From Desulfopila inferna (GTDB lineage Bacteria > Desulfobacterota > Desulfobulbia > Desulfobulbales > Desulfocapsaceae), in NCBI RefSeq assembly GCF_016919005.1, contig NZ_JAFFQE010000002.1:372001-436000 (forward strand): a DNA stretch of 64,000 nucleotides, given 5' to 3'. Both the position numbers and the translations under genes were made by a program. Positions 49,864 to 58,420 of this stretch are shown piece after piece. Numbering within the stretch: position 1 is the first letter of the stretch; each line of letters opens with the position of its first letter. The notes below the pieces were generated by a model that searched no databases, was not told where the DNA came from, and saw nothing but the letters and a program-made list of their open reading frames with translations.

Positions 49864-50856
49864 CTATTTTTTCTCTCCTATTTTTTCTCCCGCTTTGGCA
49901 AGTTCCTCTTCAAGCATACCCCGAAACATCGCTATCTTGTAACGGTTTTTGTTCAAAGGTTCGGCATCGGCAACGGCAGCCGAGGCGGCGGCCGCAATAG
50001 TCTGCGCATTGAGCGCTTTATTTTTGAGCTCTTCCTCGGCTGCGGTACTGCGCCATGGTACAGGCGCAGCCCCGGAGAGCACCACGGCAGCCCTGGATAT
50101 CCGGCCGCCATCCGCGCCAAGCACCAGAGCGACACCGGCCAGGGCGAAATCCCAGGCCCTCCTGGCCCGAATCTTCCGGTAGGAGGAATATTGGCCTGCA
50201 GCAGCATCGGGAACGGTGATGTGGGTGATGATCTCGCCCTGCTTGAGCGCCGTCTCCTTCTCGACATCGTCCTGCGGCAGGACATGAAGGTCTTCAATGG
50301 CTATATTCCTGTTGCCGTCCGGGCCGGCAACGTGAGCCACACCGTCACAGGCGACCAGCACCGGGGCCGTATCCGAGGGATGAGTGATCGCACAGATATG
50401 ATTGTGTCCGAAGATGGCGTGAAACTGGTTTTCCCCGCCGAGGGCGAAACACCTCTCCCCGCCCTTGCGCAGACAATGGAATTCACCGCGATAGTACCAG
50501 CATCTTGGTTTCTGGCAGAGATTGCCGCCTATCGTTCCCTGGTTGCGCAGTTGCGGACTGGCAACTTCGGCGGCTCCCTGAGACAGGCCCGGGAAGTTTT
50601 TCTTCACCATGCTGTTCTCACTGATTTCGGTAATGGTGGTCAGCGCCCCTATCTGCAGACCTTCATTCGTTTTTCTTATACCTTTGAGCTCTTTGAGGCC
50701 ACTGATGCTCACCACCGTCCTGCTGTCTATGATCCGTTCACGAAGACAGCCGAGCAGATCGGTACCGCCGGCATGCACCCACGCGCCTTCATGGCGCAGC
50801 TGGGTGATGGCCTCATCGAGCTTCAAGGGACGTACATAGGCAAATTTCGGCAGCAT
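49864..50856 (-). CDS. Aldehyde/xanthine oxidoreductase FAD subunit with Fe-S insert (PaoB-like)
   Basis: The 330-residue subunit has the FAD motifs WVHAGGTDLLG and QLRNQGTIGGNL, and directly after it a cysteine-rich insert CQKPRCWYYRGEFHCLRKGG...C, which in PaoB and 4-hydroxybenzoyl-CoA reductase binds a [4Fe-4S] cluster. It relays electrons between the [2Fe-2S] centres and an external acceptor. It starts 3 bases after the molybdenum subunit gene. Confidence 0.87.
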   Translation of the reverse strand: MLPKFAYVRPLKLDEAITQLRHEGAWVHAGGTDLLGCLRERIIDSRTVVSISGLKELKGIRKTNEGLQIGALTTITEISENSMVKKNFPGLSQGAAEVASPQLRNQGTIGGNLCQKPRCWYYRGEFHCLRKGGERCFALGGENQFHAIFGHNHICAITHPSDTAPVLVACDGVAHVAGPDGNRNIAIEDLHVLPQDDVEKETALKQGEIITHITVPDAAAGQYSSYRKIRARRAWDFALAGVALVLGADGGRISRAAVVLSGAAPVPWRSTAAEEELKNKALNAQTIAAAASAAVADAEPLNKNRYKIAMFRGMLEEELAKAGEKIGEKK

Positions 50857-50859
50857 GGC

Positions 50860-53181
50860 TTACCCCTTTGTTTTCTTGGAAAGTTCACGGATTATATCCA
50901 TAGGCAGAACCGGTGACTTGGTAAAACGAATACCGGTGGCCATATACAGAGCATTGGCAATGACTGCGCCGGTCGGAATAGTGACCGGCTCGCCCAGTCC
51001 CTTGGCCCCCGTATTATTGGCCTCGGGATCGTCAATCTCGATTGCCACGCTGACTGTTTTCAGCGGCACATCGAGGGCGGTCGGCAGCTTGTAATCGTGC
51101 CAGTTCCGGTTGCAGAGTTTGCCGGTCTGGTTTTCATCGAGTTGGCGGAATTCGGTAAGCGCGAAGCCGATTCCCATGACAATACCGCCATACACCTGAT
51201 TGTCGAAAGTTGCCCTGTTTAAAACACGTCCGCTGTCATGTGCACCGAGAAATCGCAGCAGCTTCACCTCTCCGGTACGAAGATTGACCTCGAGTTCGCA
51301 GAATTGCGCGGCAAAAGGATTGATCACTTTATCTTCGATATTGGGACCGCGATATCCCACACCGATGACCTCGCCGCGTTTCTTTAGACCGCTGATCTCT
51401 TTGATCTTCACCTTTTTGGAGCTGTCATTGCCCGAGACAATTTCATCACCAATATATTTTAATTGTTCCACTTCGACACCAAGGTCTTCGGCGGCCATCC
51501 TCTTCAACTCCTGTTTCAGGGCGATGGCGGCATTGCGTACCGTCGGCGCTTCGGTGGGCACCGTCTTGCTGCCTCCACTGGGAGTGGCAAACTGGGTGGT
51601 GGCCGTATCGGCATATTCTATCTGGATAATTGAAGGATGAACACCCAGCTCTTCGGCGGCCACCTGCGCCATCACCGTCTTGGTGCCGGTGCCGATGTCG
51701 CTGGCGCCCATATTGAGATTGACGGAGCCGTCCTTGAAGAGCTTGAGAATGACTGTGGAAGGCGGTCCGCCGTCTCCGGCTATCCAGAGACAGGCACCGG
51801 CCCCGACACCGCGCTTGATGTATTCATTGCCTTCATTGTACTCCCTGGCCTGCTGCAGGGCTTCCTGCCATTGAAATTCTTCTGCGCCCCGCTCCAGGCA
51901 TTGGCGCAGCCCGTCAGTAGTATAGGGTTTATCCTCCCTGGCCTGGCTTTTCTGCGGAATGTTGCGCAACCGGAATTCAACCGGGTCCATGCCAAGTTTA
52001 TCGGCAAGCTCATCCATCATCTGCTCCAAAGCCCAGGCGCCCTGAGGATGGCCAGGGGCGCGAAAGGGCCGGGCCGGGCCGGCATTGATCAGCACATCCC
52101 TGCTGATGGTGCGGACATTGTCGCAGAGATAGAGATCGCGGATCAACCAGTCCACCAGCTGGACACCGCCGGCAGGATAGGCTCCGCTGGGTCCGCTGCA
52201 CTCGAAATCAAAGGCGGTAATGGTGCCGTCTTTTTTTGCTCCTGCCTTGAGCCGCATACTATTTGCCGGCCTGTTGCCGACACAGAGAAAGGTTTCCTCT
52301 CTGGATAGCAGCATCTTCACCGGCCGGGAACATTTTTTAGCGAGCAGGGCGCAGACGGCGGTATATTTCCCCGGTTTGAGTTTACTGCCGAACCCACCTC
52401 CCATATACTGATTGGAAACCCGAATTTTGGAAAGCGGCAGCCCCAGCGCCTCGGCGATGCGCGACTGTACGGCATACACTCCCTGGCTCGACTCCCATAT
52501 GGTCAAGCGGTCACGATCCCAGTTGGCCACGCAGCCATGTAATTCCAGCGGCGTGTGGAGCTCGACAGAGGTCCGATAGCTCTGCTCCAGAACGACATCG
52601 GCCTCGCTAAACCCCCTTTCCACCTCCCCTCGGGAATACTCCTCCTCTTCCAGCAGATTGCCCTCTCTGCCGATCCTGACCGCCCCCTCATCGAGAGATT
52701 TTTCATGGTCGACGACAAAGGACAGGATCTCATACTCTACCTGTATCGCTCGTGCGGCATCGCTCGCCTGATACCAGGTATCGGCGGCGACGGCAGCAAC
52801 AATCTCTCCTTCAAAGCGGCAGTGGGGGTCAAAAAGGGGTACTTGGCGGTCCTGGTACTTCCATTTGATGTCTTTTGCTTCCCTGGACTCTCCGGTAAGA
52901 ACCGCCCGCACCCCTTCCATCTTCTCCGCCTCCGATACATCGATTTTTTTCACCCTGGCATGTGGATGCGGGCTGCGCAGAATGGCACCATAGAGCATTC
53001 CAGGCAAGAGAATATCCGAAGGATATTGAGCTGTACCACTGACCCTTTCATAGCCATCGACCCGGGGTAGCGGCTTACCGACCACATCGGTTTTCTTCCA
53101 GAAAGAGGGGGCATCTTCCCCTACGGGAGTTTCGGGAACGGGAATACCTTCCCTGTAGTAAATGTCATCGTTGGCTGCCAT
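50860..53181 (-). CDS. Aldehyde/xanthine oxidoreductase molybdenum subunit (PaoC-like)
   Basis: The 773-residue large subunit carries the molybdenum-cofactor motifs YMGGGFGSK, RPFRAPGHPQGAWALEQMMD, MGASDIGTGTKTV and the catalytic glutamate in AKGLGEP. This glutamate acts as base in hydroxylation of an aldehyde or heterocycle. The subunit set matches the E. coli periplasmic aldehyde oxidoreductase PaoABC in gene order and features, more than xanthine dehydrogenase. The substrate is not fixed by sequence. Confidence 0.88.
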   Translation of the reverse strand: MAANDDIYYREGIPVPETPVGEDAPSFWKKTDVVGKPLPRVDGYERVSGTAQYPSDILLPGMLYGAILRSPHPHARVKKIDVSEAEKMEGVRAVLTGESREAKDIKWKYQDRQVPLFDPHCRFEGEIVAAVAADTWYQASDAARAIQVEYEILSFVVDHEKSLDEGAVRIGREGNLLEEEEYSRGEVERGFSEADVVLEQSYRTSVELHTPLELHGCVANWDRDRLTIWESSQGVYAVQSRIAEALGLPLSKIRVSNQYMGGGFGSKLKPGKYTAVCALLAKKCSRPVKMLLSREETFLCVGNRPANSMRLKAGAKKDGTITAFDFECSGPSGAYPAGGVQLVDWLIRDLYLCDNVRTISRDVLINAGPARPFRAPGHPQGAWALEQMMDELADKLGMDPVEFRLRNIPQKSQAREDKPYTTDGLRQCLERGAEEFQWQEALQQAREYNEGNEYIKRGVGAGACLWIAGDGGPPSTVILKLFKDGSVNLNMGASDIGTGTKTVMAQVAAEELGVHPSIIQIEYADTATTQFATPSGGSKTVPTEAPTVRNAAIALKQELKRMAAEDLGVEVEQLKYIGDEIVSGNDSSKKVKIKEISGLKKRGEVIGVGYRGPNIEDKVINPFAAQFCELEVNLRTGEVKLLRFLGAHDSGRVLNRATFDNQVYGGIVMGIGFALTEFRQLDENQTGKLCNRNWHDYKLPTALDVPLKTVSVAIEIDDPEANNTGAKGLGEPVTIPTGAVIANALYMATGIRFTKSPVLPMDIIRELSKKTKG

Positions 53182-53184
53182 GGA

Positions 53185-53826
53185 TTATCTCCCCTGGTTT
53201 TTTTTGAGCCGGGCCGCCTTGTCGGCGGCGGCGAAGATATTCTGATAGGCTCCGCAGCGGCATAGATTTCCGGAACAGCCTTTTCTGATTACCTCAGGAG
53301 AAGGCGACTCAACCTTGCGCAGCAAACCCTCAACCGCCATAATCTGCCCTGAGGTGCAGTAGCCGCATTGAAAGGCATCCTCCTCGGCAAAGGCGGTCTG
53401 AACCGGGCCAAGTTCCTCGCCATCCAGCAAACCTTCGACGGTGGTGATCACCTTGTCTTCTGCTTCAACGGCCAGAGTCAGACAGGAATACCTGGGCACG
53501 TCGTCGATCAGCACCGTGCAGGACCCGCATTCGCCGCGGTCGCACCCCATTTTCGTACCGCCAAGCCCGATAATCTCGCGCAGTACATAAAGCAGAGACC
53601 AGCGCGGCTCCACCAGAAGAGTATACATGTTGCCGTTGATGGTGAGTTCGACCTGCTTTACCGATGCATCGGGCATAACCTGCTCTCCCGGAGCGGCCTG
53701 AAGCTGTCTGAACAGGGGGGGAGAAAGCAGGGAAGTGGTGACCACTCCGGCACCGACCCCGATAAACTGTATGAATCCCCGGCGGCTATAACCTGCAAAA
53801 TCTTTTTCTTCTTCATTGTGGCTCAT
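53185..53826 (-). CDS. Aldehyde/xanthine oxidoreductase [2Fe-2S] subunit with Tat signal (PaoA-like)
   Basis: The 213-residue subunit has two [2Fe-2S] sites: plant-type CDRGECGSCTVLID...C and the helical CGYCTSGQ...CSGNLCRCGAY. The N-terminus has a twin-arginine signal SRRGFIQFIGVGAG, so the whole folded enzyme is probably exported to the periplasm, as for PaoABC. It is the first gene of the operon pao-like A, C, B, then chaperone and mocA. AGGAGG lies just before the ATG. Confidence 0.88.
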   Translation of the reverse strand: MSHNEEEKDFAGYSRRGFIQFIGVGAGVVTTSLLSPPLFRQLQAAPGEQVMPDASVKQVELTINGNMYTLLVEPRWSLLYVLREIIGLGGTKMGCDRGECGSCTVLIDDVPRYSCLTLAVEAEDKVITTVEGLLDGEELGPVQTAFAEEDAFQCGYCTSGQIMAVEGLLRKVESPSPEVIRKGCSGNLCRCGAYQNIFAAADKAARLKKNQGR

Positions 53827-54483
53827 AACTCCTCCTCATAAAAAAGGTGGATGCAGATTCTCTGTCTCCGTTGCCTGGATTAGTACTTTACAGATTTTTT
53901 TCTTGTTTTTTTGCAAGAATATAATCTGTCTAAAGGTTCTTATCCAGCTCAGCTTGATTAGGATGTTGTGTTCCAAAAAGCAATTTGCATACCATCATTG
54001 AGTAACTCGCTCCTCAGAGACCTATCTTAAAAAAGAAAATCGAAAGTGAATTTGAGAACGGATGCTTAAACAGGGCGACATGGTCTCATATCCAACTCAG
54101 CCGGGGCCTGCAAATTTCTCCAAATGTCTGTTCACCCGAGTATTCCGACAAAAAAGGCCCCTTCAGTCCTGCTTAACCGGATCAGTCCGGCCTGCCTGGA
54201 CGGAAATGACAATCAGGGAAAAACGGCATAGCCGTAACGAGGCTGTATTCAAATCATAGGCAATCCCCTCACCAACTGGCACACTGCTTGAAACTCTGTA
54301 TGTGTTGAACCGGTGCTTGAGGGGGCCGCATCATAATCACCTTCGCCTCTCAGAATAGTGATGCTGCTCGTGTCGATATATCTCCGATGAGTTGAAATAT
54401 ACGATCAAACGGTCACTGGCCGCCTGCATCTGCAGTGTCAGTCCCGAGCAACCATCCCGAAAAAAAAAAGCAAAAGGAGGTTC
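53827..54483. other. Divergent gap between pao-like operon and cytochrome gene
   Basis: No gene is supported in 657 bases. It contains a type 1 palindromic repeat at 53880-53965 and a possibly degenerate type 2 fragment around 54000-54110. AAAGGAGG just before 54484 serves the cytochrome gene. Confidence 0.55.
53880..53965 (+). repeat. Palindromic repeat, type 1, shortened
   Basis: TTAGTACTTTACAGATT, a T-rich loop, TTGCAAGAATATAATCTGTC, AAAGGTTCTTAT and CCAGCTCAGCT are in type 1 order, but the CCCCTCAAGGGG part is missing. Confidence 0.68.
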
Positions 54484-55920
54484 ATGATGAAACATCGGAA
54501 AATGATGATCACGGCGGCGCTCCTGGCCGCAGCCATGCTCCCGGCCGTATCCTCTATCCAGGCGGAGTACGAGAGTCATGAAAAAATGGGTATTCCCGAG
54601 GATGTCGACCCAATCCACTCCACCTATATTCCAGTAGTTATAAAAGAAAGCTTGCAGAGCACCATGGAAAAAGACAAGGCGATGAAGGCTGAAGTCATGG
54701 CGCGCCAGCAGACCCTGCTCGAACGCCGTTATGACCTGAGCGACAATCCCTCCGAGGTCATGATGTCTGCAGAAAGAAAAGCCGTTCAGCAGGGAGTCCG
54801 GGTGAAACTTCTCCAAGGCATGACCTGGGAAAAGCTCTCGACAATGTCGCCGTCGGAAATACGTGAACAGGATGCCTTTCCGGAAGGATTTCTTCCTCTT
54901 CCCCATGCCAAGCATGAAACCGGCGGACAGGTGATTCCACCGGAACAGATTAAGGAAATCAACAATCTCGAACAGCGCAACCTCGAGCGTTTCGATGTCG
55001 AATTCGACCTGCCCAACCACCTGCTGCCCGAATATCCACCGCCGATATTTCTCAGCAGCAGACCGGATTTGGGGGATGTTTCACAGGGCAAGCTGCTTTC
55101 CATTAGAAATTATTATGAGATAATGCACGGAATAATCACCCCGGTGCAGATGGAGGGGCTGAGGCTTCTGCTCACTCCATTTCCACAGCAGCAGTTTAAC
55201 CAGACAGAGGATCGCAAAGTGGAAGAGGCAACATTGGGAATCTCCTGCCTGGATTGTCATGCCAACGGTCATACCAATGCGGCCTTTCACCTCAACCCGG
55301 ATACCAGGCCCCATGTAGCCCGTTTTCGACTGGACACCGTCAGTCTCAGGGGGATGTTCAACCAGCAGATCCACGGCTCGAAACGATCATTGCGTTCAAT
55401 TGAGGACTTCACCGAATTCGAACAGCGAACCGCATATTTCGACGGCGATCACGTAACTGCCGCAAAGAAAGGTGTTCATCTGCCGGATCGCACCAGCCAG
55501 GTGGCCATGATGGCGCAGATGCAGAACATGTTCGACTTTCCGCCGGCGCCGAAGCTTACGGTTTTCGGTCGTCTCGACTCGGAAAAGGCCAGTGAGAAGG
55601 AGCTCAGGGGAGAGGAAGTTTTTTTCGGCAAGGGGCGCTGCGCCGAGTGTCATCCCGCTCCATTCTATCTCGATGACAAGATGCACAACCTGCGGGTGGA
55701 CCGTTTCTATAAGCCCCATATGAGCAACAAGAAATGGATAACCGGGGTAGGACCCATCAAAACCTTTACCCTCAGGGGTATCAAGGATTCACCGCCCTAC
55801 ATGCACGACGGTCGGCTTCTGACGCTTGAAGACACGGTCGAATTCTTCAACCTGGTCACCGACCTCAAACTCAACGAAGAAGAGAAAGAGGCCCTTACTG
55901 CCTTTCTCCGCTGCCTGTAG
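54484..55920 (+). CDS. Secreted di-haem cytochrome c
   Basis: The 478-residue protein has a signal peptide (MMITAALLAAAMLPAVSSIQA) and two haem motifs, CLDCH (about residue 258) and CAECH (about 383), in a layout of cytochrome c peroxidase/MauG relatives: the second half has FGKGRCAECHPAPFYLDD and TFTLRGIKDSPPYMHDGR. The long N-terminal 230 residues are unusual for simple peroxidases. It is probably periplasmic and may handle peroxide or act as an electron carrier. It is divergent from the periplasmic aldehyde oxidoreductase. AGGAGG precedes the ATG. Confidence 0.8.
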   Translation: MMKHRKMMITAALLAAAMLPAVSSIQAEYESHEKMGIPEDVDPIHSTYIPVVIKESLQSTMEKDKAMKAEVMARQQTLLERRYDLSDNPSEVMMSAERKAVQQGVRVKLLQGMTWEKLSTMSPSEIREQDAFPEGFLPLPHAKHETGGQVIPPEQIKEINNLEQRNLERFDVEFDLPNHLLPEYPPPIFLSSRPDLGDVSQGKLLSIRNYYEIMHGIITPVQMEGLRLLLTPFPQQQFNQTEDRKVEEATLGISCLDCHANGHTNAAFHLNPDTRPHVARFRLDTVSLRGMFNQQIHGSKRSLRSIEDFTEFEQRTAYFDGDHVTAAKKGVHLPDRTSQVAMMAQMQNMFDFPPAPKLTVFGRLDSEKASEKELRGEEVFFGKGRCAECHPAPFYLDDKMHNLRVDRFYKPHMSNKKWITGVGPIKTFTLRGIKDSPPYMHDGRLLTLEDTVEFFNLVTDLKLNEEEKEALTAFLRCL

Positions 55921-55979
55921 GCTTGAGCCGGGTCAAAAACGCGGGTATTCTCATTTAAGGAATATCCGCGAAAGATATG

Positions 55980-56570
55980 TCAAGCGGCAATACGAAGACA
56001 GACATCACACAGCAGACCGAAAACGACGTCCAGGCGCAGCGTATCGGCAACGGAGCTGTCGATTAGCAGTTTGGCCTCCGCAGGAAAATCCTCATCGCCG
56101 ACCCAGTAAAGCAGGGCGACGTCGATCGAGCCGAGTATGTGAAAGCTGAACGAACAGTCAGCCATATCCAGAGGAATGCCCTTGAGCGACTCGCATTTGC
56201 GCTGCAGTGCCTGAAGATCGTCGCCAAAAGCCCGGATGATCAGATCTGTGGGGATGGCGTGCGGTCCCCGAAAAAAAGTAGTCCCGCCGACAAGATCCTT
56301 CTCCGAGATAAAATTGGAGGCCGGGACCGCTTTTTTGGGGGACAGCAGATAATTAATGAGAAAGACATAGAAGTAATCATGCGCCTCGGGTGCGCCGTCC
56401 AGGGCTTTGATCAATTCTCTCTGCGGATATACTGCGAACCTGCTGTTCCATGCCGAAACTTCATAGCATCCTTCTTCCTTGTTATACCGGCAGAACGGCG
56501 CCATGACGATATCATCCACCCTGCGTTCAGCCAGTTCGGCGAAAAGCTGTTTATCCACCATGCCTGCCAT
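55980..56570 (-). CDS. DUF3786 protein
   Basis: The 196-residue protein matches DUF3786, a family found mainly in anaerobes with corrinoid or acetyl-CoA metabolism. The key segment is FISEKDLVGGTTFFRGPHAI and the C-terminal LYWVGDEDFPAEAKLLIDSS. The function is not known. It is convergent with the cytochrome gene, and a pair of palindromic repeats lies upstream. Confidence 0.8.
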   Translation of the reverse strand: MAGMVDKQLFAELAERRVDDIVMAPFCRYNKEEGCYEVSAWNSRFAVYPQRELIKALDGAPEAHDYFYVFLINYLLSPKKAVPASNFISEKDLVGGTTFFRGPHAIPTDLIIRAFGDDLQALQRKCESLKGIPLDMADCSFSFHILGSIDVALLYWVGDEDFPAEAKLLIDSSVADTLRLDVVFGLLCDVCLRIAA

Positions 56571-56582
56571 ATTCCCTCTCCT

Positions 56583-56700
56583 TTTAGTACCTTACTCCTG
56601 AAAAACCGTCAGAAAAAACAAGAAACGAATAATGTATTTGATAACTGTGAATTGCCCTCTATATCCAAGGTACTTATCCCGGCCGGTTTACCGGCTTCCC
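56583..56700 (+). repeat. Palindromic repeat, type 2
   Basis: TAGTACCTTACTCCTG, ACAAGAAACGAATAATGTA, TTTGATAACTGTGAATTGCC and CCAAGGTACTTATCC match the copy at 31852 closely. The core palindrome CCAGCTCAGCTGGG is replaced by CCGGCCGGTTTACCGG. Confidence 0.72.
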
Positions 56701-56702
56701 GG

Positions 56703-56815
56703 GGTTAGTACGTTACAGAGTGTTTTCTTGTTTTCTTGCAAGAAAATATATCTGTCTAAAGGTTCTTACACCCCTCAAGGGGGTACTGTAAAGAGTCCAG
56801 CTCAGCTGGGTTGGT
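56703..56815 (+). repeat. Palindromic repeat, type 1
   Basis: This copy directly follows a type 2 copy. It has TTAGTACGTTACAGAGT, the TTTTCTTG/CAAGAAAA hairpin, ATCTGTC, CCCCTCAAGGGGG, ACTGTAAAGAG and CCAGCTCAGCTGGG (56797-56810). Confidence 0.75.
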
Positions 56816-57005
56816 ATCATTTGCATCTGCGACAGTTTCAGAGAAAGCCGTTTTGATGTATTCGGCAAAATCAATGATTCTCTTGTTTGCGCTATTGTGA
56901 CAGATGATGCGTCTTTTGTGAAGCAGGAAAATTCAATACCATAGAGATTTCACGCCGATTATTTTACTTGCAACTTTTGCAATCTTTTTCTAGTCTTCCA
57001 GGTTT

Positions 57006-57040
57006 GGTATTCGGAAGGAACGTAGATCACACCGAATACC
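57006..57040. promoter_or_regulatory. Inverted repeat upstream of second Liv operon
   Basis: GGTATTCGG (57006-57014) and CCGAATACC (57032-57040) are exact inverted repeats with a 17-base spacer. The site is about 185 bases before the binding-protein start, suitable for an operator or a leader hairpin. A T run at 57053-57059 follows, 12 bases away, so attenuation is an alternative. Confidence 0.4.
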
Positions 57041-57223
57041 CGCTTATCCCGGTTTTTTTCTGTTGAGCAAGATCCAGCCCGCATTGCCGGACTGTTACCA
57101 TTCTTCGTGGAGTGGTTTCTTCTGCGAAATCTTTTCTGCAGATCTATGGAGTTATCGGGTAAGTGCATTCTGCCGGAAGAAAAACAACCGGCCGGTCACA
57201 GGTCTCAATCACGGGAGGGGAGT

Positions 57224-58381
57224 ATGAAAAAGAGTATACTGACACTGTTTTTTGTGGTTATCGCGACGCAGCTCAGTGCTGCAGAGCCTGTTAAAATCGG
57301 CATGATCACCACGCTTTCGACCAAAGCCGGATACCTTGGGGAGGATACCCGCGACGGCTTCAAGCTGGCCATAGCCCAGGAGAGCGGCAAGCTCGGCGGT
57401 TTTCCCATTGAGCTGATGGTTGAAGACGACAGCAGAAAGCCTGAAAAAGGCCGGCAGATCGCCGAGCGATTCATCAAGAAGGATAACGCCAGGATTCTCA
57501 CCGGCATCGTTTTTTCCAATGTCGCCATGGCCGTCATCCCCAAAGTCGTCCGGGAGGATGTTGTCTACCTGAGCACCAATGCCGCACCGTCAAAGCTTGC
57601 CGGTAAAGGATGTGATCCCAATTACTTCAGTGTTTCCTACCAGAATGACAATCTTGATGAGGTGGTCGGGCAATATGTCAACGACAGCGGACATAAGAGT
57701 GTCTATCTCATTGCCCCGAATTATCCCGCCGGCAAGGATCATCTCGCCGGGTTCAAGCGCTATTTCAAGGGCGAAATCAAAGGTGAGGTATATACCAAAC
57801 TCGGCCAATCCGATTATGCCGCGGAAATTGCAGGTTTGCGGGCGGCCCAGCCGGAATCGGTCTTTTTCTTTCTGCCCGGCGGCATGGGCATAAACTTTCT
57901 CAAACAATATTCGCAGGCAGGTCTTGCCGACGAAATCCCGATCTATGGCCCCGCCTTCTCCTTTGATGAGCGCATCCTCGAGGCCGTCGGTCCCGCTGCC
58001 GAGGGAGTCAAAAACGGTTCTCAGTGGACTCACGACCTCGATTATCCGGCCAATATCCAGTTTGTCAAAGCCTATAGGGAAGCATACAACCGCATGCCCA
58101 CCCTCTATGCCGCCCAGGGTTACGATACCGCCCGTCTGATCGGCAGTGCATTAAAGGAGGTGAACGGTGATCCGACCGATCTCATCAAGTTTAGAGCAGC
58201 TCTGAAAAAGGCCGATTTCGAATCCGTGCGCGGCAACTTCAGCTTCGGCAACAATCAACATCCCATCCAGGATGTGTATATTCGTGAAGTCATTAAAACG
58301 GCAGAAGGCTATACCAATAAAACCGTGGAAAAGGTCTTCTCCAATCATGTTGATGCCTACGCCTCCGAATGTCCAATGTAG
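57224..58381 (+). CDS. Branched-chain-type ABC transporter substrate-binding protein
   Basis: The 385-residue periplasmic protein has a signal peptide (KKSILTLFFVVIATQLSA, cleaved after AE) and the type I periplasmic-binding fold: VKIGMITTLSTKAGYLGEDT at the N-terminus and YAAQGYDTARLIGSAL later. It lacks the usual G-x-Y loop of plain LivJ and is closer to aromatic or organic-acid-binding relatives. The frame reaches 57107, but ATG 57224 with GGGAGGGG and a proper signal peptide is the start. It begins a five-gene importer operon on the plus strand. Confidence 0.88.
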   Translation: MKKSILTLFFVVIATQLSAAEPVKIGMITTLSTKAGYLGEDTRDGFKLAIAQESGKLGGFPIELMVEDDSRKPEKGRQIAERFIKKDNARILTGIVFSNVAMAVIPKVVREDVVYLSTNAAPSKLAGKGCDPNYFSVSYQNDNLDEVVGQYVNDSGHKSVYLIAPNYPAGKDHLAGFKRYFKGEIKGEVYTKLGQSDYAAEIAGLRAAQPESVFFFLPGGMGINFLKQYSQAGLADEIPIYGPAFSFDERILEAVGPAAEGVKNGSQWTHDLDYPANIQFVKAYREAYNRMPTLYAAQGYDTARLIGSALKEVNGDPTDLIKFRAALKKADFESVRGNFSFGNNQHPIQDVYIREVIKTAEGYTNKTVEKVFSNHVDAYASECPM

Positions 58382-58393
58382 CTGACGGTACAG

Positions 58394-58414
58394 GGGGGCC
58401 GCGATCCGGCCCCC
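58394..58414. other. GC-rich stem-loop after binding-protein gene
   Basis: GGGGGCCG (58394-58401) pairs exactly with CGGCCCCC (58407-58414) around a five-base loop. It lies 13 bases past the stop and 7 bases before the next start, so it covers the place where a ribosome-binding site should be. It parallels the stem-loop at 37518-37555 in the other Liv operon. Confidence 0.55.
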
Positions 58415-58420
58415 ACTCTT

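Larger units (their letters stand above)
56571..57223. other. Gap upstream of second Liv operon
   Basis: No gene is supported, though the frame of the binding protein is open back to 57107. The left part is two adjacent palindromic repeats, and the right part holds the inverted repeat at 57006-57040 and a TTGCAA pair at 56968-56982. Confidence 0.6.

Noticed and set aside
77-56815. CRISPR array
   Set aside because: The repeats are far apart, of unequal length and not separated by regular spacers, and no cas genes are present.
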